64,000 nt of DNA from [Mycobacterium] fortunisiensis. Lineage in GTDB: Bacteria; Actinomycetota; Actinomycetes; Mycobacteriales; Mycobacteriaceae. The notes under the pieces are model-generated. The model saw nothing but the letters and a program-made list of their open reading frames with translations. It searched no databases and was not told the origin of the DNA. Location of the stretch: assembly GCF_019050325.1 (NCBI RefSeq), contig NZ_VOMB01000002.1, positions 310,001-374,000 on the forward strand, read 5' to 3'. Of this stretch, positions 24,821 to 33,902 are shown piece after piece; positions within the stretch are counted from its first letter, which is position 1; each line of letters starts with the position of its first letter. A program made the translations under genes and the position numbers.

Positions 24821-26494
24821 ATGCCTAGTTTGTCTGACCTGCCCGCGCACCTCTCGGCGAAGGCCAAGCAGTACGCCGAGCGCGGCGCGGCCGAATTGCA
24901 CTACGCGCGCAAGATGTTCGAGGCGGGCGCGCTGCGGTTGGAGCCGCCACAGAACATCGTGGCGATGCTGGCCGACATCCGGACCTGGGGTGAGATCGGG
25001 ATGATCCCGGCACTCAACGCGAGGCGGCACCCCCACCGGGTCGCGGTCATCGACGACGAGGGCGAGCTGACGTTCGGTGAACTCGATGCCGCCGCACACG
25101 CGGTGGCCAACGAACTGCTCACGATGGGTGTTCGGGGCGGGGACGGCGTGGCCATCCTGTGCCGCAACCACCGCTGGTTCCTCGTCGCGCAATACGGGGC
25201 AGCGCGGGTGGGCGCCCGCATCATCATGCTCAACTCCGAGTTCTCCGGGCCGCAGATCAAGGAGGTCGCCGAGCGGGAGGCCGCCAAGGTGATCATCTAC
25301 GACGACGAGTACACCGCCGCGGTCTCCCACGCCGAACCGGAGCTGGGCAAACTGCGTGCGCTGGGGGTCAACCCCGATTCCGAGACGCCGTCGGGCAGCA
25401 CCGACGAGACCCTGGCCGACGTCATCGCCCGAAGCAACGGCCGGCCCGCGCCCAAGGCCAGCAAGCATCCCGCCATCATCATCCTGACCAGCGGCACCAC
25501 CGGCACGCCCAAGGGCGCCAACCGGGCCGCGCCACCGTCGCTGGCGCCGGTCGGGGGAGTGCTCTCGCACGTCCCGTTCAAGGCCGGCGAGGTTACCGCG
25601 CTGCCGGCGCCGATGTTCCACGCGCTCGGGTTCCTGCATGCCACCATCGCGATGATGCTGGGCAGCACCTTGGTGCTGCGCCGCCGGTTCAAGCCCGCCA
25701 CCGTCTTCGACGACGTCGAGAAACACGGGGTCACCGGCATGGTGGTGGTCCCGGTGATGCTCTCACGCATGCTCGACCACCTCGAGAAGATGCAGCCCAA
25801 ACCCAATCTGTCCACCCTGCGGATCGTGTTCGTCTCCGGCTCCCAGCTGGGTGCCGAGCTGGCTTCGCGGGCACTAAAAGACCTCGGGCCGATCATCTAC
25901 AACCTCTACGGGTCGACCGAGATCGCCTTCGCCAGCATCGCCCGGCCCAAAGATCTGTCGATCAATCCGGCCACGGTCGGCCCGGTGGTCAAGGGCATCA
26001 CCGTCAAGATCCTGGACGACAACGGCAAGGAACTCCCGGCCGGTGAGGTGGGCCGCATTTTCGTGCGAAACACCTTCCCGTTCAAGGGATATACCGGCGG
26101 CGGTGGCAAGGAGATCATCGACGGCATGCTGTCCTCCGGTGATGTCGGCTACTTCGACGAGCACGGGCTGCTCTACGTCAGCGGCCGTGACGACGAGATG
26201 ATCGTCTCGGGCGGCGAGAACGTCTTCCCGGCCGAGGTGGAGGACTTGATCAGCGGGCATCCCGAGGTCGTCGAGGCCACCGCACTGGGAGTCGAGGACA
26301 AGGAATGGGGTGCCCGGCTGCGGGCGTTCGTGGTGAAGACCGAAGGGGCCGGCCTCGACGAGGACGCGGTCAAGGCCTACGTCAAAGAGCACCTGGCCCG
26401 CTACAAGGTGCCGCGCGACGTCGTCTTCCTCGACGAGCTGCCGCGCAATCCGACCGGCAAGATCCTCAAGCGCGAACTTCGCGACCTGGAATAG
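24821..26494 (+). CDS. fadD2: long-chain fatty-acid-CoA ligase FadD2
   Basis: A 557-residue AMP-forming acyl-CoA synthetase. The P-loop-like motif is IILTSGTTGTPKGANRA, motif A5 is YNLYGSTEIA, and the hinge region is VSGRDDEMIVSGGENVFPAE; the last lysine lies in NPTGKILKREL. It activates fatty acids as acyl-adenylates and then CoA esters. The ATG at 24821 matches the FadD2 start. Gene order (Rv0269c-Rv0270-Rv0271c type) supports the name. Confidence 0.88.
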   Translation: MPSLSDLPAHLSAKAKQYAERGAAELHYARKMFEAGALRLEPPQNIVAMLADIRTWGEIGMIPALNARRHPHRVAVIDDEGELTFGELDAAAHAVANELLTMGVRGGDGVAILCRNHRWFLVAQYGAARVGARIIMLNSEFSGPQIKEVAEREAAKVIIYDDEYTAAVSHAEPELGKLRALGVNPDSETPSGSTDETLADVIARSNGRPAPKASKHPAIIILTSGTTGTPKGANRAAPPSLAPVGGVLSHVPFKAGEVTALPAPMFHALGFLHATIAMMLGSTLVLRRRFKPATVFDDVEKHGVTGMVVVPVMLSRMLDHLEKMQPKPNLSTLRIVFVSGSQLGAELASRALKDLGPIIYNLYGSTEIAFASIARPKDLSINPATVGPVVKGITVKILDDNGKELPAGEVGRIFVRNTFPFKGYTGGGGKEIIDGMLSSGDVGYFDEHGLLYVSGRDDEMIVSGGENVFPAEVEDLISGHPEVVEATALGVEDKEWGARLRAFVVKTEGAGLDEDAVKAYVKEHLARYKVPRDVVFLDELPRNPTGKILKRELRDLE

Positions 26495-26526
26495 ACCTTC
26501 GGTGCCGACCGGCCGCTGGGCGCAGG

Positions 26527-26847
26527 TCAGGACATCATCGCGGCGCCGGGAACGGCCAGGCAGACCAACGACAGTGCCAGCAGAAACCAGCCCGCCCCCT
26601 GCCAGATCGGCCAGGTGCCTTCGGCTCGCCACACCTGATAGGTCCGGATGAACGCGCCCACCCCGCCGAGGAAGGTGATCGTGGGGACCAGGGCGGCCGA
26701 GAGCACGGAGTGGTCGAACGCGTAGAACGTCAGCGCCACCCCGGCGACCACGACGACGGCGACCACATAGCCCACCGCGGATCGGAACATCTGCGGGTTG
26801 TGCCAACGCTTTTCGACATCGTCTTCATCACTGCCCATATCGCCCAC
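26527..26847 (-). CDS. hypothetical membrane protein with three helices
   Basis: A 106-residue protein with three hydrophobic stretches: AVGYVVAVVVVAGVALTFYA, LVPTITFLGGVGAFI and GAGWFLLALSLVCLAVPGA. The first 20 residues are acidic and soluble. No family is recognised. It starts eight bases after the stop of the secreted-protein gene upstream on the same strand, so the two probably share a transcript. Confidence 0.68.
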   Translation of the reverse strand: MGDMGSDEDDVEKRWHNPQMFRSAVGYVVAVVVVAGVALTFYAFDHSVLSAALVPTITFLGGVGAFIRTYQVWRAEGTWPIWQGAGWFLLALSLVCLAVPGAAMMS

Positions 26848-26855
26848 TCACGTCG

Positions 26856-27146
26856 TCACGGCGGCCCGTTGATGTACCAGGCCAGGCAGCCCGGCCGGTC
26901 CCGGCACGCGATGATGGCGCCGGCGTCGGGAGCGGACCCCCGCACCCTGGGTGGCCTGGGCTGCAGATTGCAGTTCACCACATAGGGGTTCCACGGAATG
27001 ACGCCGTTGACACATGGTTCGGCCTGGATACCGGTGGGCGTCGGGGCCGTCTGCCCCCACCCGGCCGTCGGTGCGACAACGATCGACAGTATCGCTACGC
27101 CCAGCACCACCGGGCGCACAATGCGTTGTCGCGACGTTCTCATCAT
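26856..27146 (-). CDS. small secreted cysteine-containing protein
   Basis: A 96-residue protein with a signal peptide (basic RTSRQRIVRP, hydrophobic core VVLGVAILSIVVAPTA, likely cleavage after GWGQTA) and a mature part of about 65 residues with four cysteines, including a closing CRDRPGCLAWYING. The cysteines suggest two disulfide bonds. Similar short exported proteins are common in mycobacteria but have no assigned role. Shares a transcript with the downstream membrane protein. Confidence 0.68.
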   Translation of the reverse strand: MMRTSRQRIVRPVVLGVAILSIVVAPTAGWGQTAPTPTGIQAEPCVNGVIPWNPYVVNCNLQPRPPRVRGSAPDAGAIIACRDRPGCLAWYINGPP

Positions 27147-27238
27147 CGAGTGCCAACCGCTTGAGGTGGTCGACCATTTCTGGCCGCCTATTTCGACGGT
27201 AGCACTCGAGCGCGCAGGGAAAATTGGCGCAGCGGGAG

Positions 27239-29434
27239 TTACGGATCGCGCGGCAGGCCCAGCAGGCGTTCGGCGATGATGTTGAGCTGAACCTCGGTGG
27301 TGCCGCCGTAAATCGTGGTGGCCCGGCTGGCCAGCAGGTACTCGGCCCAGCGGCCGTACTCCTGCTCCGGGTCGCCGATGGCCCCGTCGGTGCCGAACGA
27401 AGCCACCGCGAACTCCGCATATCCCTGGCCGGTTTTCATCGACAGCAGTTTGGAGATCGCCGCGGCCGGCATCGCGTCCCCGCCGGCCAGGGTCAGCAGG
27501 GTGGACCGCAGGTTGAGCACCTTGGCGGCATGGCCCTCGGCGATGAGCTGGCCGGCATGGTTCTGCTCGATCTGGTTGAACTGGCCTTCGCCGACGAACG
27601 CCACGAACTGATCGAGGTTGGCCAAAAACGGCGGTTCACTGCTGCCGATCGACACCCGCTCGTTGGTCAGCGTGTTGCGGCTGACCTCCCAGCCGCGGTT
27701 CACCTCACCGAGCACCATGTCGTCGGGCACGAACACGTCGTCGATGAACACGGTGTTGAACATCGCGTTGCCGGTCAGCTCACGCAGCGGCTTCACCTCG
27801 ACGCCCGGCGCCGTCATGTCCAGCAGGAAGTAGGTAATGCCTTGATGTTTCGGGGCGCTGGGGTCGGTTCGCGCCAGCAGTGCACCCCAGGCCGAGTACT
27901 GCGCGCCCGTCGTCCAGATCTTCTGTCCGGTGATCCGCCAGCCGCCGTCGACCTTCGTGGCCTTGGTGGTCAGGCCGGCCAGGTCGGAGCCCGCACCGGG
28001 CTCGGAAAACAGCTGGCACCAGATCATCTCGCCGCGGAACGTCGGCGGCAGGAACCGTTGTTTCTGGTCGTCGGTGCCGAAGGCCACGATCGACGGGATG
28101 ATCCAGGAGGCAATGCCCATCTGCGGCCGCTTCACCCGACCGGTGCTGAATTCCTGGGCGATGAGGATCTGTTCGATCGGCTCTGCGGCGCGCCCCCACG
28201 GCCTGGGCAGGTGCGGCTGCACCCAGCCGCCCTCGGCGATCGCGGTGTTGCGCTCGCCGCCCTTCGGAATCTCTTTCAGAGCAGCGACTTCCGCTCGGAT
28301 CTCGGCGCGCAGTCTCTCGGTGTCGGGATCCAGATCGATGTCGACCGCACGCATGCCGGTGCTGGTCGCGGTATCGACCACCAGTTGGGGGTGGTCCGAG
28401 GCCCGGCCGAAGCCGGCCGCCAGCACCAGGGCCCGCCGGTAGTACACGTTGGTGTCGTGTTCCCAGGTGAACCCGATACCGCCGTGCACCTGGATGCAGT
28501 CCTGGGTGGTGTGTTGTGCGGCGGCCGGCGCCAGGGTGGCGGCCACTGCGGCGGCGAACTCGAAATGTGTTTCCTCGGCGCCCTTTTCACGCACCTCGTC
28601 CAGCGCACGGGCGGCATCCCAGACCGCCGCGGTGGCCCGTTCGGTCTCGGCGATCATCCCGGCGCACTTGTGCTTGATCGCTTGGAACTGCCCGATCGGC
28701 CTGCCGAACTGTTCGCGGATCTTGGCGTAGTCGGTGGCGGTGTCGGTGGCCCAGCGGGCGACACCGATCGCCTCGGCCGACAACAGGGTGGTCACCAGGG
28801 CGCGGGCCAGGGGCCGGCTGAGGCGAGACAGCAGGCGGTCCGAGGCCACTTCGACCGCGTTGGCGCGCACGTGGGCCAACGGTCGCAGCGGATCGACACT
28901 CTGGACCGGTTCGATCTCCAGGTGCTCGGCGTCGAGGACCACCCATTCCTGGCCGGAGTCGATGGCGACCGGCAGCACCAGCACCGAGGCCTGCGCGGCG
29001 GCGGGCACGGCCCGCGCCTCGCCTCGGACGATCAGGCCGGTGCCGTGCCGGGTCGCGGTCAGGTCGGAGTCGATGGCGTATGCCGCGATGGCCTCGCCCG
29101 AGGCCAGCCCGTTCAGCACCTTGGCGTCTGGGTCGTCGGCCGCGATCAGGGCACCGGCGATCGCGGATGGAACGAAGGGGCCGGGCACCGCGCCGTAGCC
29201 GAACTCGGCCAGCGTGATCGCCAGCTCGAGGATGCCGAAGCCTTGCCCGCCAACGGATTCCGCCAGGTGAACACCTTGCAGGCCCTGTTCGGCCGCGGCT
29301 TTCCAGTACGGCGGAGGGTTGGGGACCGGGGTTTCGAGCGCTTCGTGCAGTACCTCCGATGGCGCCACCCGGGCCACCAGGGACCGAACCGAATCGGCCA
29401 GGTCGCGATGTTCAGACGTGATGGCAAGGGGCAT
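27239..29434 (-). CDS. fadE6: acyl-CoA dehydrogenase FadE6, two-domain form
   Basis: A 731-residue protein of two acyl-CoA dehydrogenase units in tandem, the same length as M. tuberculosis FadE6. The first unit (about 1-380) has weaker catalytic motifs and ends with QVHGGIGFTWEHDTNVYYRR. The second (about 385-731) has QLFSEPGAGSDLAGLTTKA, WRITGQKIWTTGA and the final IYGGTTEVQLNIIAERLLGL. It oxidises acyl-CoAs. GGAGG seven bases before ATG at 29434 supports the start. A TetR-type palindrome lies upstream. Confidence 0.9.
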   Translation of the reverse strand: MPLAITSEHRDLADSVRSLVARVAPSEVLHEALETPVPNPPPYWKAAAEQGLQGVHLAESVGGQGFGILELAITLAEFGYGAVPGPFVPSAIAGALIAADDPDAKVLNGLASGEAIAAYAIDSDLTATRHGTGLIVRGEARAVPAAAQASVLVLPVAIDSGQEWVVLDAEHLEIEPVQSVDPLRPLAHVRANAVEVASDRLLSRLSRPLARALVTTLLSAEAIGVARWATDTATDYAKIREQFGRPIGQFQAIKHKCAGMIAETERATAAVWDAARALDEVREKGAEETHFEFAAAVAATLAPAAAQHTTQDCIQVHGGIGFTWEHDTNVYYRRALVLAAGFGRASDHPQLVVDTATSTGMRAVDIDLDPDTERLRAEIRAEVAALKEIPKGGERNTAIAEGGWVQPHLPRPWGRAAEPIEQILIAQEFSTGRVKRPQMGIASWIIPSIVAFGTDDQKQRFLPPTFRGEMIWCQLFSEPGAGSDLAGLTTKATKVDGGWRITGQKIWTTGAQYSAWGALLARTDPSAPKHQGITYFLLDMTAPGVEVKPLRELTGNAMFNTVFIDDVFVPDDMVLGEVNRGWEVSRNTLTNERVSIGSSEPPFLANLDQFVAFVGEGQFNQIEQNHAGQLIAEGHAAKVLNLRSTLLTLAGGDAMPAAAISKLLSMKTGQGYAEFAVASFGTDGAIGDPEQEYGRWAEYLLASRATTIYGGTTEVQLNIIAERLLGLPRDP

Positions 29435-29466
29435 GTGGAACCTCCATCCGGGGGTATTTCTCCAAT

Positions 29467-29478
29467 AACCGGTCGGTT
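29467..29478. promoter_or_regulatory. TetR-type palindrome upstream of fadE6
   Basis: AACCGGTCGGTT is an inverted repeat with AACCG/CGGTT arms, 33 bases before the fadE6 start. The ACCGACCGGT core, read on the minus strand, resembles operators of several TetR regulators of fatty-acid genes. Two TetR genes lie within 5 kb. Confidence 0.4.
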
Positions 29479-29520
29479 GGGCCGAGGGTACCCCGGCGTG
29501 ACCGGCGCCACTCCACGGCC

Positions 29521-30507
29521 CTATTTAACTCCGTTTACTACGTGGGCCAGCGGTTCGCCGTCACGGATGCGACGGCAGTTCTCCACCGCCATCGTCAGAT
29601 AGCGCCGCATGGTGTCGACGGTGTACCAGGTGACGTGCGGGGTGAGCACCACGTTGGGCAACTCCAGCAACGGACTGCCGGGTGGCACCGGTTCCTCGGC
29701 GAACACGTCCAGCCCGGCGGCCGCCAGCCGGCCGGTGCGCAGGGCCTGCACGAGGGCGGGCTCGTCGATGATCGGCCCGCGGGCGGTGTTGACGACGACG
29801 GCGCCGGGCTTCATCGCCGCCAGGGCCGCATGGTCGAGCAGGCCCCTGGTGGCCTCGGTCAGCGGCAGGTGCAGCGAGACGATATCGCTGGCGGACAACA
29901 GCTCTGGCAGGCTGCGCCACCGGGGGTGACCGGTGTCGCGGGTACTGGTGTGCAGCACCTGGGCGGGCTCGGCGCCCATCGCGACGGCGATCTTCTCGAC
30001 CCGCTTGGCGACGTTGCCGTATCCGATCAGGCCCAGGGTGCATCCGCTGATGTCGCGGACCGTCTCACCCAGGCTGGGATCTGACGGCCAGCCCCGGCCC
30101 TCGCGGGTGGCGCGGTCGAGCTCGGGCAGTCGGCGCAGCGCGGCCAGCATCAGCAGCACGGTGCCCTCGGCCACCGACGGCGCGTTGGCGCCGGGCATGT
30201 TGGCCACCACGATGCCCAGCCGGGTGGCGGTGTCGACGTCGATGGTGTTCACCCCGGCGCCCAGTTTGTGCACCAGCCGGAGCCGTAGCCCGCGGTGCAG
30301 ATCGTCGCCGGAGACCGGGCGCAGCACATGCCAGAGCACCTCGGCCGACGGGAGCTCCCGGTAGAACGTGACGTCGTCGTCCTCGGCGCAGAACGTCACG
30401 TCCAGCCAGTCATGATGGGATGCAAGGAAATCCAATACCCGGTCACCGGGAGTGAAGTGGGCCAGGACCTTGATCCGCCCGGGGCTCACCACCGCTTCGC
30501 GATCCAT
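29521..30507 (-). CDS. D-isomer-specific 2-hydroxyacid dehydrogenase
   Basis: A 328-residue NAD(P)-dependent dehydrogenase of the phosphoglycerate-dehydrogenase superfamily, which interconverts 2-oxoacids and D-2-hydroxyacids. The nucleotide motif is LGLIGYGNVAKRVEKIA and the catalytic residues are in VVVNTARGPIIDEPAL (arginine), LDVFAEEPVPPGSPL (glutamate) and LTPHVTWYT (histidine). ATG at 30507 is used; a GTG at 30489 overlaps the upstream hydrolase stop as GTGA and is an equally good start. Third gene of a TetR-hydrolase-dehydrogenase operon. Confidence 0.85.
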   Translation of the reverse strand: MDREAVVSPGRIKVLAHFTPGDRVLDFLASHHDWLDVTFCAEDDDVTFYRELPSAEVLWHVLRPVSGDDLHRGLRLRLVHKLGAGVNTIDVDTATRLGIVVANMPGANAPSVAEGTVLLMLAALRRLPELDRATREGRGWPSDPSLGETVRDISGCTLGLIGYGNVAKRVEKIAVAMGAEPAQVLHTSTRDTGHPRWRSLPELLSASDIVSLHLPLTEATRGLLDHAALAAMKPGAVVVNTARGPIIDEPALVQALRTGRLAAAGLDVFAEEPVPPGSPLLELPNVVLTPHVTWYTVDTMRRYLTMAVENCRRIRDGEPLAHVVNGVK

Positions 30508-31610
30508 TCGGCGATGGTATCGGCCTGTTCGCCGCGGGCGCCCGGGGTGGTGAAGTAGTGATCGGTGTCGATGGCGCACCGGGTCTTGTCGGTGCTCGCC
30601 AAGGCGTCGTAAATGCGTTGGGCGTCAGACGGATACACCCCGGTGTCCTGGTCGGCGTTGATCACCAGAGCCGGGCAGGTGATCCGGGCCAGATGCGGCT
30701 CGGCCCGGGTCTGGGCATGGCGCAGGCTCCACATCCCGATCCAGTTCCGCAGCGTGGTGGCCGCGGCGATACCGCGCGCCGAGCGGTTCGCCTTGACCGG
30801 CACCCCGGCGTAGCACAGGTTGGGCTGCCTGCCGGTCGGCTCGATCGTGGGGTCGACCATCCTCGGGTCGGCCCAGGTGCGCATGACCGTGAACGGCCGG
30901 TCCGAGTACCCGGCGGCCCGAACCCTTTTGAGCTCGTCCTCGGCCCAGTCGGTGATCTTCTCGTTGCGGGCGATCTGGGCCGCGCGGTACCGCGTCACGA
31001 ACTCGGCCGAATAGGGCGGGCCGTTGCGTTCGTCGAACAGATCCAGCGCGGGGTCGGTGGCCACGGCGTCCCCCTCGTCGACGACCGAGGCGTCCATCCA
31101 GGCGGTCAGCACCTCCGGGCGGCCCGGATGTGCGGCGCTGGCCACGTAGCCGTCGGCGGCCGGCAGGTCGGTCAGTCCGGCCGCCGGGCGCATCCCGTCC
31201 AGCGGCCGCACATTCGGCTCGACGGCTTGGGACTGGTAGGCCGCCATCAACGAACCACCACCGGAGTTGCCCAGCAGCACAATGGTTTCGATGTTCTGGG
31301 TGTCGCGCAGCCAGCGCACCCCGACGCCGATGTCGACCAGGGCGTGATCGAGCAGGAAGCTGCTCTCGAATCCGCGGAAGCGGGTGTTCCAGCCGAGAAA
31401 GCCCACCCCCCGGGCGGCCAGGTGCTCGGCGATGTAGTGCTCGGAGAAGTCGATCTGGTAGTGCGTGGCGATCACCGCGACCTTCGGCTCGTGGCCGGCG
31501 CGGCGGTAATAGAGCCCCTGGCACGGGTATCCGCCGGCACCGGCCCGCTGGGCCGTCGGCGATTCCAGCCCGATGAACTCGCGGACCACTTCCGGTGACG
31601 CTTGGTTCAT
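30486..31610 (-). CDS. alpha/beta-hydrolase (Rv0272c-like)
   Basis: A 374-residue protein with an alpha/beta-hydrolase layout: an early strand VAVIATHYQIDFSEHY, the nucleophile elbow LLGNSGGGSL (G-x-S-x-G), an aspartate in CPALVINADQDTGVY and a terminal histidine in IDTDHYF. The reaction is not known. ATG at 31610 overlaps the TetR stop (ATGA), so it is translated with the regulator. Position matches Rv0272c beside a Rv0273c-like TetR. Confidence 0.78.
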   Translation of the reverse strand: MNQASPEVVREFIGLESPTAQRAGAGGYPCQGLYYRRAGHEPKVAVIATHYQIDFSEHYIAEHLAARGVGFLGWNTRFRGFESSFLLDHALVDIGVGVRWLRDTQNIETIVLLGNSGGGSLMAAYQSQAVEPNVRPLDGMRPAAGLTDLPAADGYVASAAHPGRPEVLTAWMDASVVDEGDAVATDPALDLFDERNGPPYSAEFVTRYRAAQIARNEKITDWAEDELKRVRAAGYSDRPFTVMRTWADPRMVDPTIEPTGRQPNLCYAGVPVKANRSARGIAAATTLRNWIGMWSLRHAQTRAEPHLARITCPALVINADQDTGVYPSDAQRIYDALASTDKTRCAIDTDHYFTTPGARGEQADTIAEWIAKRW

Positions 31611-32272
31611 GTGCGGGGCTTCTCCTCGTGGTAGATGGTCCGGTAGAACACGTTGGCCAGGGCGGTGATGCAGGCGGTGTCGTCGGCGGTGGCGTCGCGG
31701 CCGCCCGACAGCTGGGTGTAGCAGAACTGGTTGAGCATCGACACCAGGGCGACCGCGCTCAGGTGCGGGTCGTCGTCGGGGCAGAACCCTTGCTGCTGAG
31801 CATGTTTGATCATCTCGGTGATCATCGCGATCGGCAGCTGGCAGATCTCGTCCCAATATTCGGCGAAGTCGTCATCGATCATCGCCATCTGGGACACGCT
31901 GATGATCTCGGCCAGGCGGTGCCGGTAGGTCGTCCAGTGCGCGGCGGCGGCCTGGTAGCTGCGTTCCCAGTTGCCCAGGTTGGGTCCGGTCGCAGGCAGC
32001 GCGCGTTCGCGGGCCTCATTGCGGAAGCGCAGCGCCCATTCGCGCACCATGGCCTCTTTCGAGGCGTAGTAGTTGTAGAACGACGCGGTCGAACGGCCGG
32101 CCTCCGACGCGATGTCGGCGATGGTCGTGGCCAGGATGCCTTTGCGGGCCACCACCGCTCGGGCCGCGCTGTCGATGGCTGCCTGGGTGCGGCGGCCGCG
32201 CGCGGTGGGCAGCGGGGTGCGGGGGCTGACGGTCACAGGTTCCTCACTCCCGACGGGCCGGGTGACGGGCAT
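31607..32272 (-). CDS. TetR-family regulator (Rv0273c-like)
   Basis: A 221-residue TetR repressor. The helix-turn-helix is TTIADIASEAGRSTASFYNY then YASKEAMVREW (residues about 48-78); the ligand domain follows. It is the first gene of an operon with a hydrolase and a dehydrogenase and is divergent from a glyoxalase gene across a perfect 12-bp inverted repeat, its likely operator. ATG at 32272 lies only six bases from that repeat, so GTG at 32236 may be the real start. Confidence 0.83.
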   Translation of the reverse strand: MPVTRPVGSEEPVTVSPRTPLPTARGRRTQAAIDSAARAVVARKGILATTIADIASEAGRSTASFYNYYASKEAMVREWALRFRNEARERALPATGPNLGNWERSYQAAAAHWTTYRHRLAEIISVSQMAMIDDDFAEYWDEICQLPIAMITEMIKHAQQQGFCPDDDPHLSAVALVSMLNQFCYTQLSGGRDATADDTACITALANVFYRTIYHEEKPRT

Positions 32273-32277
32273 TGATC

Positions 32278-32307
32278 GTATCTGAATCTGATGTTAGATT
32301 CAGATAC
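32278..32307. promoter_or_regulatory. TetR operator: perfect 12-bp inverted repeat
   Basis: GTATCTGAATCT (32278-32289) and AGATTCAGATAC (32296-32307) are exact inverted copies around six bases. The site sits between the TetR gene and the glyoxalase gene and probably controls both. Confidence 0.82.
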
Positions 32308-32354
32308 GCAGCTGCGCCAGCCCCTGGTGCGTCCGCCCCCGGAGGTGCATCGAC

Positions 32355-32936
32355 GTGATCAAGCCCGACAACCCCAACTCGGAGTTCGAGTTCGGCGGCA
32401 TCAACCATGTGGCCCTGGTCTGCGCGGACATGGCGCGCACGGTCGACTTCTACACCAATGTGCTCGGCATGTCGCTGATCAAATCGCTGGACCTGCCCGG
32501 CGACATGGGGCAGCACTTCTTCTTCGACGCCGGAAACGGGGACTGCATCGCGTTCTTCTGGTTCCGCGACGCCCCGGACGGCGTGCCCGGGGTGTCGGCG
32601 CCGGCCGCCATCCCCGGCGTCGGTGAATTCGTCAGTGCCACCGGCTCGCTGAACCACATCGCGCTGCATGTGCCCGCCGAGAAGTTCGACGAGTACCGGC
32701 AGAAGCTCAAGGCCAAGGGTGTGCGGGTCGGCCCGGTGCTCAACCACGACGACAGTCCGATGCAGGCGTCGGCCACCGTGCACCCCGGCGTCTACGTGCG
32801 GTCGTTCTACTTCCTCGACCCCGACGGGATCACCCTGGAATTCGCTTGCTGGACCAAGGAATTCACCGACGACGACGCGCAGACGCCACCCAAGACCGCG
32901 GCCGATCGCCGGCCGCGGGTGGTCGCCGGGGGATAG
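32355..32936 (+). CDS. VOC-family glyoxalase/dioxygenase-like protein (Rv0274-like)
   Basis: A 193-residue vicinal-oxygen-chelate protein with two beta-alpha-beta modules: residues about 15-70 (INHVALVCADMARTVDFYTN) and 90-165 (LNHIALHVPAEKFDEYRQKL, then FYFLDPDGITLEF). The paired histidines and the glutamate of DPDGITLEF are the usual metal ligands. Members act as glyoxalases, dioxygenases or resistance proteins; the substrate is open. GTG at 32355 gives IKPDNPNSEFEF. Likely controlled by the divergent TetR. Confidence 0.82.
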   Translation: MIKPDNPNSEFEFGGINHVALVCADMARTVDFYTNVLGMSLIKSLDLPGDMGQHFFFDAGNGDCIAFFWFRDAPDGVPGVSAPAAIPGVGEFVSATGSLNHIALHVPAEKFDEYRQKLKAKGVRVGPVLNHDDSPMQASATVHPGVYVRSFYFLDPDGITLEFACWTKEFTDDDAQTPPKTAADRRPRVVAGG

Positions 32937-33039
32937 CCCGGTCGCATCGAAACTGAAGCCAGGGACAAAAGTGGGCGCATTCTCGTCCCTCAGTGCAGTC
33001 TCGGCGAAAGCCCGGCACCGCGCCGCCGACGGACCCGGG

Positions 33040-33869
33040 CTACTTGGTGGCGACGACGAAATACCCACGCGGCACGCCCGGGACATCCAGCGGCACTGCC
33101 GGGGCGAACCAGCGGCCCCACTTGTTGCCGGGTTCGGCCACATCGGTGACGCTGGCCGACCAGCCCAACCGTTCACACAACTGCCCGGGGGCGTCGGTGC
33201 CGAACAGCCACGGCGCGCCGTTGCGCTCCATCTGCTCGCGGACCGCGGCCAGCATCACGTTGTCCAACAGGGTCTTGCCGACGATGTCGTAGAGCAGCAC
33301 CGAGCCGGGTGCACAGAGCGTGTCGACCCGCTCGAACAGCGTGTGGACAGCACGCTCGTCGAGGTACTGAAGCAGCCCTTCCATCAGCCAGACGGCCGGC
33401 TGATCAGGGTCAAAGCCGTTGGACCGCAAGGCATCAGTCCAGTCTTCGGTGAGGTCGACACCGATGGCCACCCGCCGGCAGCGGGGTTCGTCCTCGGCCA
33501 GCACGTCCGCCTTGGCGGCGATCACGGCGGGCTGGTCCAGTTCGTACACCGTGGTGCCGTCAGGCCACGCCAGCCGGTAAGCCCGCGCATCGAGCCCCGC
33601 GGCAAGGAGAACCACCTGTCGGAGCGGGGGGACCGCACGCAGCAACGCCTCGTCCCAGAACCGGGTGCGCACCACGATCTGCAGCGTGGATTTGTCGCCG
33701 GTGGCGGCAACGGATTCGGCCAGCATCCGCCGTCCTGCCTCGCCGGCCAGTTTCGTCGCGAACGGATCGTCGAAAAGCCGGTCGGGACGGCGGGTTCCTC
33801 GGCTCGAATCGCTGCCACCAGGACGCCGGTGTCGGCCACCGCCTGACCGGGAGTCTGTCCGGAAGTCAT
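33040..33869 (-). pseudogene. SAM-dependent methyltransferase (TIGR00027 type), frameshifted
   Basis: From ATG at 33869 the frame reads GQAVADTGVLVAAIRAEE and then drifts into an unrelated sequence. The expected continuation TRRPDRLFDDPFATKLAGEA is present in another frame from 33795 and stays open to the stop at 33040. It carries the family motifs VVLLAAGLDARAYRLAWPDG, VYELDQP and WLMEGLLQYL. GAGGAACCC in place of GAGGAGACCC fits loss of one base near 33795-33797. The residual 228-residue frame from 33726 would miss the N-terminal substrate region. A sequencing error is the alternative. Confidence 0.82.
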
Positions 33870-33902
33870 ACCGCCATCATGCGCGTCGCCGGATCGACCG
33901 CG

